From Bryobacterales bacterium (GTDB lineage Bacteria > Acidobacteriota > Terriglobia > Bryobacterales > UBA6623), in assembly GCA_028819235.1 (NCBI GenBank), contig JAPPMC010000001.1, forward strand, positions 79,887 to 143,886: a stretch of DNA of 64,000 nucleotides, read 5' to 3'. A program made the translations under genes and the position numbers. The notes under the pieces were generated by a model. It was not told where the DNA came from. It saw nothing but the letters and a program-made list of their open reading frames with translations, and made no database searches. Positions within the stretch are counted from its first letter, which is position 1. Each line of letters opens with the position of its first letter. This document shows, piece by piece, positions 10,083 through 18,099 of the stretch.

Positions 10083-10340
10083 GTCCGGGCTTGAGCGGGG
10101 TCGCGGGCTCAAACCACGGGCCAAGCGGTGTCGGTGGAATTCGGACTAGCAGTCGCCGTCCATTCGCCGTTCGCGGCCTTCGCGCACCGTTCGGAGGCGT
10201 CGTCACCGAGTGGTTCAGTGCAACGCTTCGGGAAACGGAGCGAGCCTGCTGCCGCCGTTTCCGGTGCAGTTTGTACACAGCGGTCAAGCGGTCAGGCGCT
10301 TCCTCCATTGCGGGGGGACGGCCCATCGGGGGGTAGAGAA

Positions 10341-11258
10341 ATGGCACACGCGAAGCGTTTCGGAGGGGTCATCCCTATCCTTGTCACTCCGTTCACCGAT
10401 TCCGGGCAGGTCGACATGAGTGGACAGCTTCGGGTGATCGACCACCTGTGGGCGAATGGTGCAACGAACGGTTTCGGAGTCTTCGGGAACGCCGGTGAGG
10501 GCTATACCTTGCTGCCCGAGGAACGCCGGTCACTGCTCGACGCAACCGTCCGCCGCGTGGATGGCCGCGCACCGGTGATTGTGGGAGTAGGAGCGACCGG
10601 CACGCGCGCGGCCGTCGAGTCCTGCCGCGTGGCCGAGGGGCAGGGCGCTGACGGGCTGATGGTTCTGCCCCCGTACTACCTCCGGCCGGATGGGGATGGG
10701 CTGATGTTCTTCTACGGGAAGATCAGCGACGCTGTGTCCATTCCGATCATGGTGCAGGATGCGCCGATGCTATCGGGTGTGCCCATGCCTCCTGCTCTGC
10801 TGGCCCGGCTTGGGAAAGAGGTTGAGAACGTCCAATACGTCAAGGTAGAGGCGCCGCCAACCGCGCCGAAGATCAGCGCGGTTGTCGAGGCTGCCGGCGA
10901 CAGCCTGACTCTCTTCGGAGGGCTGAACGGCCAGTTCATGATTGAGGAATGGGAACGCGGCGCGGTGGGCACGATGCCGGCGAGCGACATGACTTGGGTC
11001 TTCTGCTCGATCTGGAGGGCTTTGGAGTCGGGCAGTCTCGAGTCGGCGTGGAATACGTTCCAACGAGCGCTCCCGTTGATTCGATTCGAGTTGCAGCCGG
11101 GGCTTGGCGTCTCGGCGGTGAAGCAGAATCTCGTCCACTTCGGCGTACTCGACTGCGCAGCCGTCCGGCATCCGACACGCGAGCTTGACGCGGCTGGACT
11201 GCGCGAGCTGAAGGCGCTGCGGAGCGTGGTCGGGCCGGTTTGGCGGTCATGCCCGTAG
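10341..11258 (+). CDS. DapA/NAL family lyase or aldolase
   Basis: About 305 residues, a Schiff-base class I TIM-barrel lyase of the dihydrodipicolinate synthase family. Start 10341 is preceded by GAGA, and upstream in-frame sequence is not coding-like. The pyruvate-carboxylate loop is GNAGEGYTL (near 50-58, compare GTTGE), and the Schiff-base lysine is in YVKVEAPP (about 168). The position of the usual catalytic tyrosine (YNxP) reads VQDAP, so that Tyr appears to be missing. This argues against true lysine biosynthesis. Context points to cleavage or dehydration of a 2-keto-3-deoxy sugar acid made by the neighbouring dehydratases. The 3' end overlaps the next gene by 10 nt. Confidence 0.83.
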   Translation: MAHAKRFGGVIPILVTPFTDSGQVDMSGQLRVIDHLWANGATNGFGVFGNAGEGYTLLPEERRSLLDATVRRVDGRAPVIVGVGATGTRAAVESCRVAEGQGADGLMVLPPYYLRPDGDGLMFFYGKISDAVSIPIMVQDAPMLSGVPMPPALLARLGKEVENVQYVKVEAPPTAPKISAVVEAAGDSLTLFGGLNGQFMIEEWERGAVGTMPASDMTWVFCSIWRALESGSLESAWNTFQRALPLIRFELQPGLGVSAVKQNLVHFGVLDCAAVRHPTRELDAAGLRELKALRSVVGPVWRSCP

Positions 11259-12487
11259 ATCGAATCGAGTCGATCGAATCCTTTGCCATCCGGCTGGCCC
11301 GAGACTGGGAGGCCGTCAGGGGCACGGCAGGGTCTCCGACCGAGCTGGTGTCCGGAGAGTTCGATTACCGCTGGTCGGAAACCAACCGTTCGCTGTACTC
11401 GGTGCACTTCGAGGCAGCCTTGGTCAAAGTCAGCCTGTCGTCGGGACTAGTCGGCTGGGGGGAGCCCCAAGCGCCCCTGGCCCCGGAAGTAGCCTGCAGC
11501 ATCGTCGACCGACTCCTTCGGCCGGCCATCGAGGGGTGCCGGTTCGACGGCTCACCACGGACAGTCCGGGCTCTGCGCGATCGCATGTACGCATCGATGC
11601 GGGTCCGTGGCCAGACGGGCGGGTTCATGCTCGACGCGATCGCCGGAGTAGACATCGCACTATGGGACCTGGCGGGGAGGATGGCCGGCAAGCCCGTTGG
11701 AGCCCTTCTCTCGACTAGCGCCCCAAAGGCGCGCATCCCCTGCTATCTCTCCGGCTTGGCGGGCAGTTCATGGCAAGAGAGCCTCGAGCGAGCGAGACAA
11801 GCGTGGAACGCAGGATTCCGGACGTTCAAGCTATTCCATAGCCGGACGGAGGCCGAGTTGTTCGAACTCGCCCAGAGACTGCGTGGCGAACTTGGACCGG
11901 ATGCGGGGATTGCCGTAGACGCGTTGTGGCGCTTGGACCCCGAGACGGCCCACGAGTTTGGGAACAAGCTGGACGCTCTCGGATGCCTGTGGCTTGAGTG
12001 CCCTCTTCAGCCAGAGCTTTCCAAGGAGCATGCAGCCTTGGCTCGGCGGATCAAGACACCGATTGCCTTGGGCGAGAGCTATCGGTCGCGCTTCGAGATG
12101 GCACCTTTCTTGACGAGCGGCTGCGTCGGTTGGCTGCAGCCGGACCTCGGGCGCTGGGGAATAACAGAGGCGGCCGAGCTAGTGCGAGAAGCAGGGGACC
12201 GGTACCAGGTCGTGCCGCACATCAGCATCGCAATGGGTCCCCAGATCGCAGCCGCGCTGCACTTGGCGGCAGCATTCGATGGCGTCAAGCTGGCGGAATA
12301 CAACCCTACGGTCTTCGCGGTTTCCAACCAGTTCCTTGCCAAACCGATGCACCTAGACGGTAGGTCGTACAGGGTTCCTGACGGCCCCGGCTTAGGCATC
12401 GACGTGGATGAAGCGGCCGTCAGGGCTGTTACAGCGGGGGCTCACCTCGCCCAAGCGGGTATTGGGCAACCGGATGCGGCGCGCTAA
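11249..12487 (+). CDS. Second enolase-superfamily enzyme (mandelate racemase/muconate lactonizing type)
   Basis: About 412 residues. ATG 11249 lies inside the end of the upstream gene (10-nt overlap); a TTG at 11240 is a less likely start. Barrel residues: Lys in FKLFHS (about 192), metal ligands Asp in GIAVDAL (about 223), Glu in LECPLQ (about 249), Glu in GESYRS (about 275), Asp in QPDLG and His in VPHIS (about 322). All ligands of an active enolase-superfamily site are present. It is clearly divergent from the enzyme at 7518, so it is not a recent duplicate. It probably acts on a different acid or a different step of the same route. It is the last gene of the cluster. Confidence 0.86.
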   Translation: MPVDRIESIESFAIRLARDWEAVRGTAGSPTELVSGEFDYRWSETNRSLYSVHFEAALVKVSLSSGLVGWGEPQAPLAPEVACSIVDRLLRPAIEGCRFDGSPRTVRALRDRMYASMRVRGQTGGFMLDAIAGVDIALWDLAGRMAGKPVGALLSTSAPKARIPCYLSGLAGSSWQESLERARQAWNAGFRTFKLFHSRTEAELFELAQRLRGELGPDAGIAVDALWRLDPETAHEFGNKLDALGCLWLECPLQPELSKEHAALARRIKTPIALGESYRSRFEMAPFLTSGCVGWLQPDLGRWGITEAAELVREAGDRYQVVPHISIAMGPQIAAALHLAAAFDGVKLAEYNPTVFAVSNQFLAKPMHLDGRSYRVPDGPGLGIDVDEAAVRAVTAGAHLAQAGIGQPDAAR

Positions 12488-13624
12488 GCCCGCGAGGCCT
12501 GTCAGTGCGCATTCCGCTGGGACCGCCGAGGTCTATCAGCGAAGGTCTTCCAGCCGGACACGGTCGTTGGACTCATCTCCGCTGGCTTCCGGAGTCGCCC
12601 CGGCGATACCTCCGCATATGTTGATCAGGTTGGTGGGCTTCCGCCGGAGAACATGGACGCGATGAACAGCCTGCCCGAACGGATCATGGAGTACACCGAG
12701 GCCAAGCCGGACGCCACGCCGATACAGGCGGACGACCTTCTGCCCTTCGGAGACCGGGCAGCGGTGGCTCGGGCGCAATCTCGCCTCGCCCGCTCGGACC
12801 GGCTCATGCGGATCTGGCGTGGCGTCTACATGCGCCCGTGCTCGGCAAGGCCGCCGCCGACTCCAGTCGGCTAACTGCCACTGTCCCGCTGGCGCACTGT
12901 GTGGACGGACCATTTCGCGGCGGCCTGCCGTAGCTGTGGGCACAGCACGGCGCAGATTCCGGCCGCGTCCACTGCGATTCTTCCTAGGGATGCCAGCAAC
13001 CCTCGGCTGCTGCCCGTGGCGCTCCGACGCTGGCTCGTTTCCCTTGTTTCCGGAGCCCCTGCAGAGCGGGCAGCAACAAGCCGATGGAATGGGGCCAGCT
13101 CCGGGCGGATGTCGACCCGCTCGGTGACGCCCTCAAGGGCGTCGAGGACTGCCGGAGATCCACGCCGTTGGTGGGCCTGCCCTTCTGTCCAAGGCTTTGC
13201 GCGAGTGCTGCCACGGGAAACGCAAGACCGCGCTTGGCCGCGCTCAGCCATGGGCCCTGCCACTAGCGAAGCTGGGCCGACCGAGAATCCGGGGCAGCGA
13301 TTGTTTGCCCATGCAAGGAACTGTGCCAGCGGGAGCGGCCCGACCGCTGCTGCCTGCGCCGGTCGCGCCGCCCGCGCATGAAGTGGAGCAATCGCAAGGC
13401 CGCCGATCCCCCGACCGCAGCCTGAACGCACCCCGTCTTGACGCCAATCGCCAGCGCTTAAACGAATTCACTTCCATCCTCAAACGAACACCGTCGAATG
13501 CTCCCGGACCGAGTGTTTACACTCGCGCAATGGGATGGTCGCAGGTAGCCGCTCCGGCCGGCCTACGTCGAAGGCTTGCATCACGGGCCGTTTCGGCTCC
13601 TATAATTGCTGGAGGCGGGAGCTG
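12488..13624. other. Mostly non-coding stretch at the start of an accessory island
   Basis: Apart from the AbiEi-like fragment at 12653-12874, only overlapping Arg/Pro/Ala-rich frames are present, with no recognisable domain. The sequence looks like decayed accessory DNA after the catabolic cluster. Confidence 0.45.
12653..12874 (+). pseudogene. Truncated AbiEi/DUF6088-like antitoxin N-terminus
   Basis: 73 codons. The first 60 (LPERIMEY, then DLLPFGDRAAVARAQSRLAR and IWRGVYMRP) match the winged-helix start of DUF6088/AbiEi-type proteins, the DNA-binding antitoxin part of type IV toxin-antitoxin systems. After MRP the frame turns into a short Pro-rich tail and stops, whereas family members continue for well over 100 more residues. 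Neither other frame downstream restores a plausible continuation, and no AbiEii-like nucleotidyltransferase follows. It is best read as a remnant. A short stand-alone DNA-binding protein is possible but less likely. Confidence 0.55.
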
Positions 13625-13885
13625 TTGCCGGAGATCAGCCGTTTTCTCGGAATCGTTATCGCGATGTACTACAACGATCACGGGCCGGCGCACTTCCATG
13701 CAAGGTACGGAGACAGGGTGGTTCGAATCGCAATTGAGGACGGACGAGTTTTGTCAGGCGAGTTTCCGCGCAGGGCAAGAGGTCTCGTCCTGGAGTGGTT
13801 GGAATTGCACCGCGATGAATTGCGGGCAGACTGGTTACTGGCCAAGCAAAGGAAGCCGCTCAAGAAGATCACGCCGCTGGAATAG
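13625..13885 (+). CDS. DUF4160 domain protein (toxin-antitoxin-like module)
   Basis: 86 residues. The family normally begins PEISRFLGIVIxMYYNDH, and here that sequence follows a TTG codon at 13625. GGGAG lies 3 bases upstream and GGAGG a little further up, so TTG is taken as the start; no in-frame ATG fits. The HFHARYGD core and the WLELHRDEL helix are typical of DUF4160. Such proteins are usually encoded directly beside a DUF2442 protein, as here (4-bp gap). The pair is generally regarded as toxin-antitoxin-like, but the biochemical role is not settled. Confidence 0.82.
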   Translation: MPEISRFLGIVIAMYYNDHGPAHFHARYGDRVVRIAIEDGRVLSGEFPRRARGLVLEWLELHRDELRADWLLAKQRKPLKKITPLE

Positions 13886-13889
13886 GGAG

Positions 13890-14159
13890 ATGACACCAAG
13901 ACTCGCGCGGGCAGAGTATCTGCGGGACTACAAGATCCACGTGACGTTCGACGATGGCCTCCAGGGGATCATTGACTTGGAGGACGAACTGTGGGGAGAG
14001 GTGTTCGAGCCCTTAAAGAACACCGATGTCTTCCGGCGCTTTCGGGTGGACCGCGAACTGGACACCATTGTGTGGCCCACCGGTGCCGATCTGGCGCCTG
14101 AATTCCTCCGCGAACGGGCGATTCTCAGTCCGCTCGCATACTGCACTGGCAGCTGTTGA
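13890..14159 (+). CDS. DUF2442 domain protein, partner of DUF4160
   Basis: 89 residues starting at ATG 13890, with GGGAG overlapping the upstream stop region. The pattern YLRDYKIHVTFDDGLQGIIDLEDEL, then FRRFRVDRELDTIVWPTGADLAPEFL, is the DUF2442 signature. It is nearly complete in length. Translation is likely coupled to the DUF4160 gene. In such pairs the DUF2442 member is often proposed as the antitoxin or DNA-binding partner; that is inference only. Confidence 0.85.
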   Translation: MTPRLARAEYLRDYKIHVTFDDGLQGIIDLEDELWGEVFEPLKNTDVFRRFRVDRELDTIVWPTGADLAPEFLRERAILSPLAYCTGSC

Positions 14160-14746
14160 ACGGATGTCGCTCGCCAGCTGACGCGATTGGATCCCGGCGC
14201 ACGCGGACAATTCCGGGAGTAGACTCAGAAGTTATAGAGAGCTGTCGAGTTCGAGCCGCACACTGCTGGTTCGGGAGGGGCTGCACCTCGCGGGCTGGCA
14301 AGAGGCCGTGCAGCTGCGGGTGCGCTGGGACAGCTACATGGTCGAGACCAGCGTGGAGTACTCCGCGGACCATCGGCCGGTGCGGGACGCGCTGGTGGGC
14401 ATGGTGTGAGAAGCCGCCGTGCAGTGCGGCGCTGCCCGCGTGCCTGGCTGGAGGCTTGATGCGCACTGGAAGGGGAAGGTTGAGAAGCCGTTTCGTGTCC
14501 GATGAATGTCGAGACTGGGCACGACAAGGGCTTTGTCGCGGGGCGAGAGGGACTCTACGGCAACAGCGCAAGTGGACGGGTAGCGGTGTCAATCAGCCAA
14601 CCAAGTGGCGCAAGGGCCTGACTCATTGTCTGGCGTTGTCGCCGTCGCGGCGCTAGCGAGCACCCCCCGCTCCGCGTCAGGAAAGGTCGCGTGTGTAGAA
14701 GATCAGCGACAAGGCTGTAAGCGGTCCCGATTTCCCCCAGGCAAAT
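14160..14746. other. Stretch without a recognised gene, downstream of orphan hipB
   Basis: This is where hipA would be expected on the minus strand, but no HipA-like sequence was found in any minus frame. Two short plus-strand frames, one ending at 14409 and one of 39 codons from 14502, look mildly protein-like but match nothing known and lack convincing starts. Confidence 0.45.
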
Positions 14747-15046
14747 TCAATAGTTGGAGAGGCAGGTTAGCATTTGGGGCTGAATCGGCCCTTGGTAGCT
14801 GTGGCGCGGGAGGATGACAACTTCCAGTCCAAGCAACCGCAGGCCGTGGATTGCCTTTCCGATCTCGGCTGTTTCCTTTCCTCTCTCGAGCTCGGACAGG
14901 AAGCGCATGCTGAGGTTGGCGAAACCAGAGAGCTTCTCCAAGGTCCAGCCCGCCTTCTTGCGATGGGAGCGCATGATCTGGCCAGGTTCGCGTGTCGACC
15001 GGACGAATCCGTACTCCGGCAGATCGTTCCGTGCATCTGTGGGCAT
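14747..15046 (-). CDS. HipB-like Xre family repressor (orphan antitoxin)
   Basis: 99-residue helix-turn-helix protein. The HTH spans about 22-75: GQIMRSHRKKAGWTLEKLS, then NLSMRFLSELERGK and IGKAIHGLRLLGLEV, which is the HipB/Xre pattern. A short C-terminal tail follows. HipB normally binds operators upstream of hipBA and neutralises the kinase HipA, but no hipA is visible downstream. Two near-identical palindromes lie just upstream of the ATG (15053-15066 and 15103-15116), consistent with autorepression. It may be a solitary regulator left after loss of the toxin, or may act on another gene in the island. Confidence 0.82.
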   Translation of the reverse strand: MPTDARNDLPEYGFVRSTREPGQIMRSHRKKAGWTLEKLSGFANLSMRFLSELERGKETAEIGKAIHGLRLLGLEVVILPRHSYQGPIQPQMLTCLSNY

Positions 15047-15052
15047 CTGTTC

Positions 15053-15066
15053 TTATCGTACGGGAA
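15053..15066. promoter_or_regulatory. Palindromic operator copy 1 for the HipB-like repressor
   Basis: TTATCGTACGGGAA matches the perfect palindrome at 15103-15116 at 12 of 14 positions. It ends 7 bp upstream of the hipB-like ATG, so a bound repressor would block transcription or translation initiation. Confidence 0.6.
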
Positions 15067-15102
15067 ATCTAGAGGCCATAGGCCACCCCAACCGGCGACC
15101 AA

Positions 15103-15116
15103 TTCCCGTACGGGAA
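15103..15116. promoter_or_regulatory. Palindromic operator copy 2 for the HipB-like repressor
   Basis: TTCCCGTACGGGAA is a perfect 14-bp palindrome 50 bp from copy 1, start to start. Five helical turns of spacing would put both sites on the same DNA face, allowing cooperative binding or looping by a dimeric HTH protein. Confidence 0.65.
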
Positions 15117-15280
15117 CGGACGGGATTAGGCGCAGAACTCAACCGTCAGAACCTTTCTGGCCGAGAGCAGCACACTCTCAGCGACGTGCCATATGGCAGT
15201 AGTGGCCAGCGGCCCCGCTCAGTGTCAGTCGGAGATGGGGAGCCGGATGCGCCCGGTGGGCGACACACTCGGCCCCAAGA

Positions 15281-15770
15281 TCAGCCCTCACCCGGTTGAT
15301 ACTGATCAAGACCCAGTACTGGAGCAAGCTCTTCGCCGCAAAGGACTACCCGGACCGGCTCCTCGCGGCCTCTGAAGGCGACTCGCTCACGAAGCTCGCG
15401 CCGAGTTAACATCGAGAACTTGTTTAGCGCCGCAACAGGTCGGAATCTAGTCACTTGCCCGGTCGCCACATGTCGGTCCGACTCGTCTGCCCCCGCCTGC
15501 AGCTGCCTCACCACCTCCTGCCGCCACTTCGTCTTGACCTCCACGGGGGCAGCCAAGAAAAGCGATTTCCCGTCGCCAGCGAACACCAAGTAGTCGCAGC
15601 GCACGGACTGCTCGTCCAACGGAGATCGGAGATCCTGGGAGGTCCAGATCAATCAGCAACTGCGGTTCAGGCAGGCCGACCAAGCTGATTTCGCAGGTGT
15701 CACGTCTCAACCTGTCAACAATGCACTCGCTGTCGAAGTCCCGACGGATTCGGTCGATTGGACCCGTCAC
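15281..15770 (-). pseudogene. ExK nuclease-like partner of the AAA ATPase, frame broken by a 7-bp tandem duplication
   Basis: The frame opens with GTG at 15770, overlapping the ATPase stop by 4 nt (GTGA), and reads MTGPIDRIRR to DLDLPGSP. It then loses frame at a perfect duplicated 7-mer (15620-15633). Removing one unit joins it to LDEQSVRCDYLVF, giving a continuous 160-residue protein ending at 15281. The rejoined part has CDYLVF, 20-odd residues, then PVEVK, and a later QLQAGAD and FRPV. An Asp followed by an ExK strand is the pattern of PD-(D/E)XK nuclease folds, so a nuclease role is inferred. I recall similar unnamed small proteins beside AAA ATPases. The gene is either a recent pseudogene or affected by an assembly error. 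Confidence 0.68.
15620..15633. repeat. Perfect 7-bp tandem duplication (CGGAGAT x2) disrupting a gene
   Basis: CGGAGATCGGAGAT on the plus strand, two exact units. One unit adds two codons plus one base and shifts the minus-strand frame. Deleting it leaves 483 bp from 15770 to 15281, an exact multiple of three, with no internal stop. Confidence 0.9.
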
Positions 15771-17326
15771 TCGGACTCCCCCGCCCGGGACTCGATTTCT
15801 GCCCAGCGATTGTGGAGATCCACGGCGACTTCATCGAACTCCGAAGGATACATCCCATCGCCATCCATCTTTACCTCCTCGACGACCACCCCCTTGGTGG
15901 CCCCGTCAGGAAAGAAGCGCCAAGCCCCAACTTGCTGCTCGGGAAGGGCAGGGGCTACGACACCGTCAGGGCCGTTGCCTCCGTCGATGCGTGACGCCTG
16001 CACGATGTTCGCGAGTCCCGTTAGAATCCACTCGCTGTGAGTGGTGACGATTATGCGGACCCCTTCTCTCACGACTCTTGCCAACAGATTGATCACTTGG
16101 ACCTGCATCGCGGGATGCAGGTGCGACTCTGGCTCCTCGACGATCAACACGTCGCCCGTCCGCACGACATGGCGCAGGTAGAGAACCAATGGAGCAAGTT
16201 CGGAAACCATGGAAGACGACCTCATCAGGACAAGATCGCTAGACCATCCGTCTGGACGATAGAAGAACTGAGGATAGTTCGTTTCGGATGCGTCCACTCG
16301 AACGGTGCCCCCGAGGATGTCCCGCTCAAGTTGCGAGGCGACGCCACTTCGGATGCCACGCGCCGGCTCTGCACCAATCCAGTCCCCCATCCGGATGAGT
16401 ACGTCGAGGAAGTCCGTCAGTACACCGGAGAGCTTCGGAACGTCCGGCGTTCGTCGCAGTCCAGCCGAGGCCGCGCTTTGCACTATCGCGCTTACGACCA
16501 TCTTGTGGATGTGCATGATCCCCGTCCGGTCTGCAGGGAGGTAGTAGGCCATCCGTGCCAGCGGGGCGACCAAGTCTTGCCTTTGCGATTCGACCAGCCA
16601 TTCGAGAAGCTGTCTTGCAATCGCAGTTCGCCGACCCGGACTTCCGGCGCCGCCTGATTCGTCGGACGCCGAGTGCAACCAGACCTCTAGTCTGCTAGGT
16701 TGCAGCCAAAGCCATGACCCGACCGCCGAAGCACTGCGACTGCTGGGATCAGGGGATCCGAGAACCTCACCCTCCATCTCGAGCTCATCTCCGGACATTC
16801 GGACGCTGTAGCTCAAAGATCCCCGGTTCCTGAATCCATCCGGGGAAAGTACGATCTTCGCCCTGCCCGTGCCAAGTTGACGGATAAGTTCCCTAGTGCC
16901 GCCGCTTCCAAACGACCGGACGATTTCCTCTTGGAGCAAGTCGGCCATACGGTCCGCGTTCTCGATCCCCATGCGAACCATCTCAAGCACGCGTTCAGAC
17001 CGACGGGGAGGATCACGGTCCTCGATGACGGCCGACATCCACGATTCAAGCTCGCTTAGTGCTTCTGGTTCTGGAGTCCATGCTGGTTTGCGGACGGCAG
17101 TACCGGTATACCTCTTAAAGACGTACCAAGAGGGGTCCCTGCTGGCCGCAAAGTGGCGATGTACCGCATAGCTCAATGTCGCGAAGTACGATTTGCCCGT
17201 ATTGCTCGGTCCCACGAAGACCGTTAGCGGACGAAACTCGACATTGGCGTGTTCGATGGGGCCGAAGTCGCTGACCTGAATGCGGTAGTTCCGAGCGTCT
17301 CCAGAATCTCTGTCGCTACTTTCCAT
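15767..17326 (-). CDS. AAA family ATPase (OLD/ABC-type, AAA_15/21-like), candidate defence ATPase
   Basis: About 519 residues from ATG 17326, chosen because YRIQVSDFGPIEHANVEF is the usual beginning of these ATPases; an in-frame GTG/ATG further upstream adds 38 atypical residues. Walker A is GPSNTGKS (39-46), Walker B with signature IVEEPESHLHP is near 395-405, and the switch region TTHSEWILTGL is near 428. No Toprim domain follows, unlike OLD nucleases. The nuclease-like activity may instead be supplied by the small downstream gene, which overlaps the stop by 4 nt. Two-gene ATPase-plus-effector operons are common among anti-phage systems, but I could not match this one to a named system. Confidence 0.85.
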   Translation of the reverse strand: MESSDRDSGDARNYRIQVSDFGPIEHANVEFRPLTVFVGPSNTGKSYFATLSYAVHRHFAASRDPSWYVFKRYTGTAVRKPAWTPEPEALSELESWMSAVIEDRDPPRRSERVLEMVRMGIENADRMADLLQEEIVRSFGSGGTRELIRQLGTGRAKIVLSPDGFRNRGSLSYSVRMSGDELEMEGEVLGSPDPSSRSASAVGSWLWLQPSRLEVWLHSASDESGGAGSPGRRTAIARQLLEWLVESQRQDLVAPLARMAYYLPADRTGIMHIHKMVVSAIVQSAASAGLRRTPDVPKLSGVLTDFLDVLIRMGDWIGAEPARGIRSGVASQLERDILGGTVRVDASETNYPQFFYRPDGWSSDLVLMRSSSMVSELAPLVLYLRHVVRTGDVLIVEEPESHLHPAMQVQVINLLARVVREGVRIIVTTHSEWILTGLANIVQASRIDGGNGPDGVVAPALPEQQVGAWRFFPDGATKGVVVEEVKMDGDGMYPSEFDEVAVDLHNRWAEIESRAGESE

Positions 17327-18099
17327 TATTCGGCTCCTCGCGACCCCGCACCTCGTCCTTGCGTCATCACAACTCGTGAGAACTGAAATTGCTGGCTCTG
17401 GATCGGAAGCAGCCAGGATCTGCCCGACGACATCGCCCAACCTCGTTGGAGTCTATGGGCTTCAAGGTAGGCGAATTCCCAGAAATGTGGAGCAGTGCCT
17501 TCCGGCCGACCCCGGCACCCACAACTCATGTTGCGACGGCATGCGGTGGACGCAGCGACGATTTGGCTCATTGCCATCTTCTCGAGTCATCGGATGTCGC
17601 TGACAGCATCGAAACGGTCCTCGTCCGCATGGACTCTGAGACCGTTCAGCGCTGACGCTATCGTTGAATGAACGGGTTTGAACTGCCAGCGGCCCGGGTG
17701 TCTGAACAGGTCCATACGTTCATGCGCCGGAACCGTCACAGCGAGTCCACCTCTGCCGCCGGACCGAAGTGCCCCCGGACTATCGAGCGCATAGCCCTCG
17801 ATTGGCGGGACTTCGGGCCGGGCCCGATCCTCACGTCCGAGCGCCCGTCGGACGTTCCTCCTTTCTTGCCGAGTTCTCCCAGTGCAGCACCATCTGCCTC
17901 CGCCGACACGTCAATGACCGGGCCGAGACCCGGTGAGGCATGTAGTCCTCGATGGGCTTGGAACTGCCCTTCGCTACCCTTCCCGCCTAGCCACACGCCT
18001 TCAACTGCTCTGTGGAGAATGGAGCACTCGTGTCGGCGAGGCTAGGACCTCGTAGTGAGCTTTCAGTTGTCAGGGCGTCGCGCCTGTCCGAGAGGCCGC
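17327..18099. other. Intergenic stretch without a recognised gene
   Basis: About 770 bp between the ATPase start and the amidase 3' end. It should hold the ATPase promoter. The frames are short, overlapping and not family-like; no inverted repeats or operator-like palindromes stood out. Confidence 0.45.

Noticed and set aside
14502..14621. 39-codon plus-strand frame with protein-like composition
   Set aside because: Too short, no family match, and only a weak start context.
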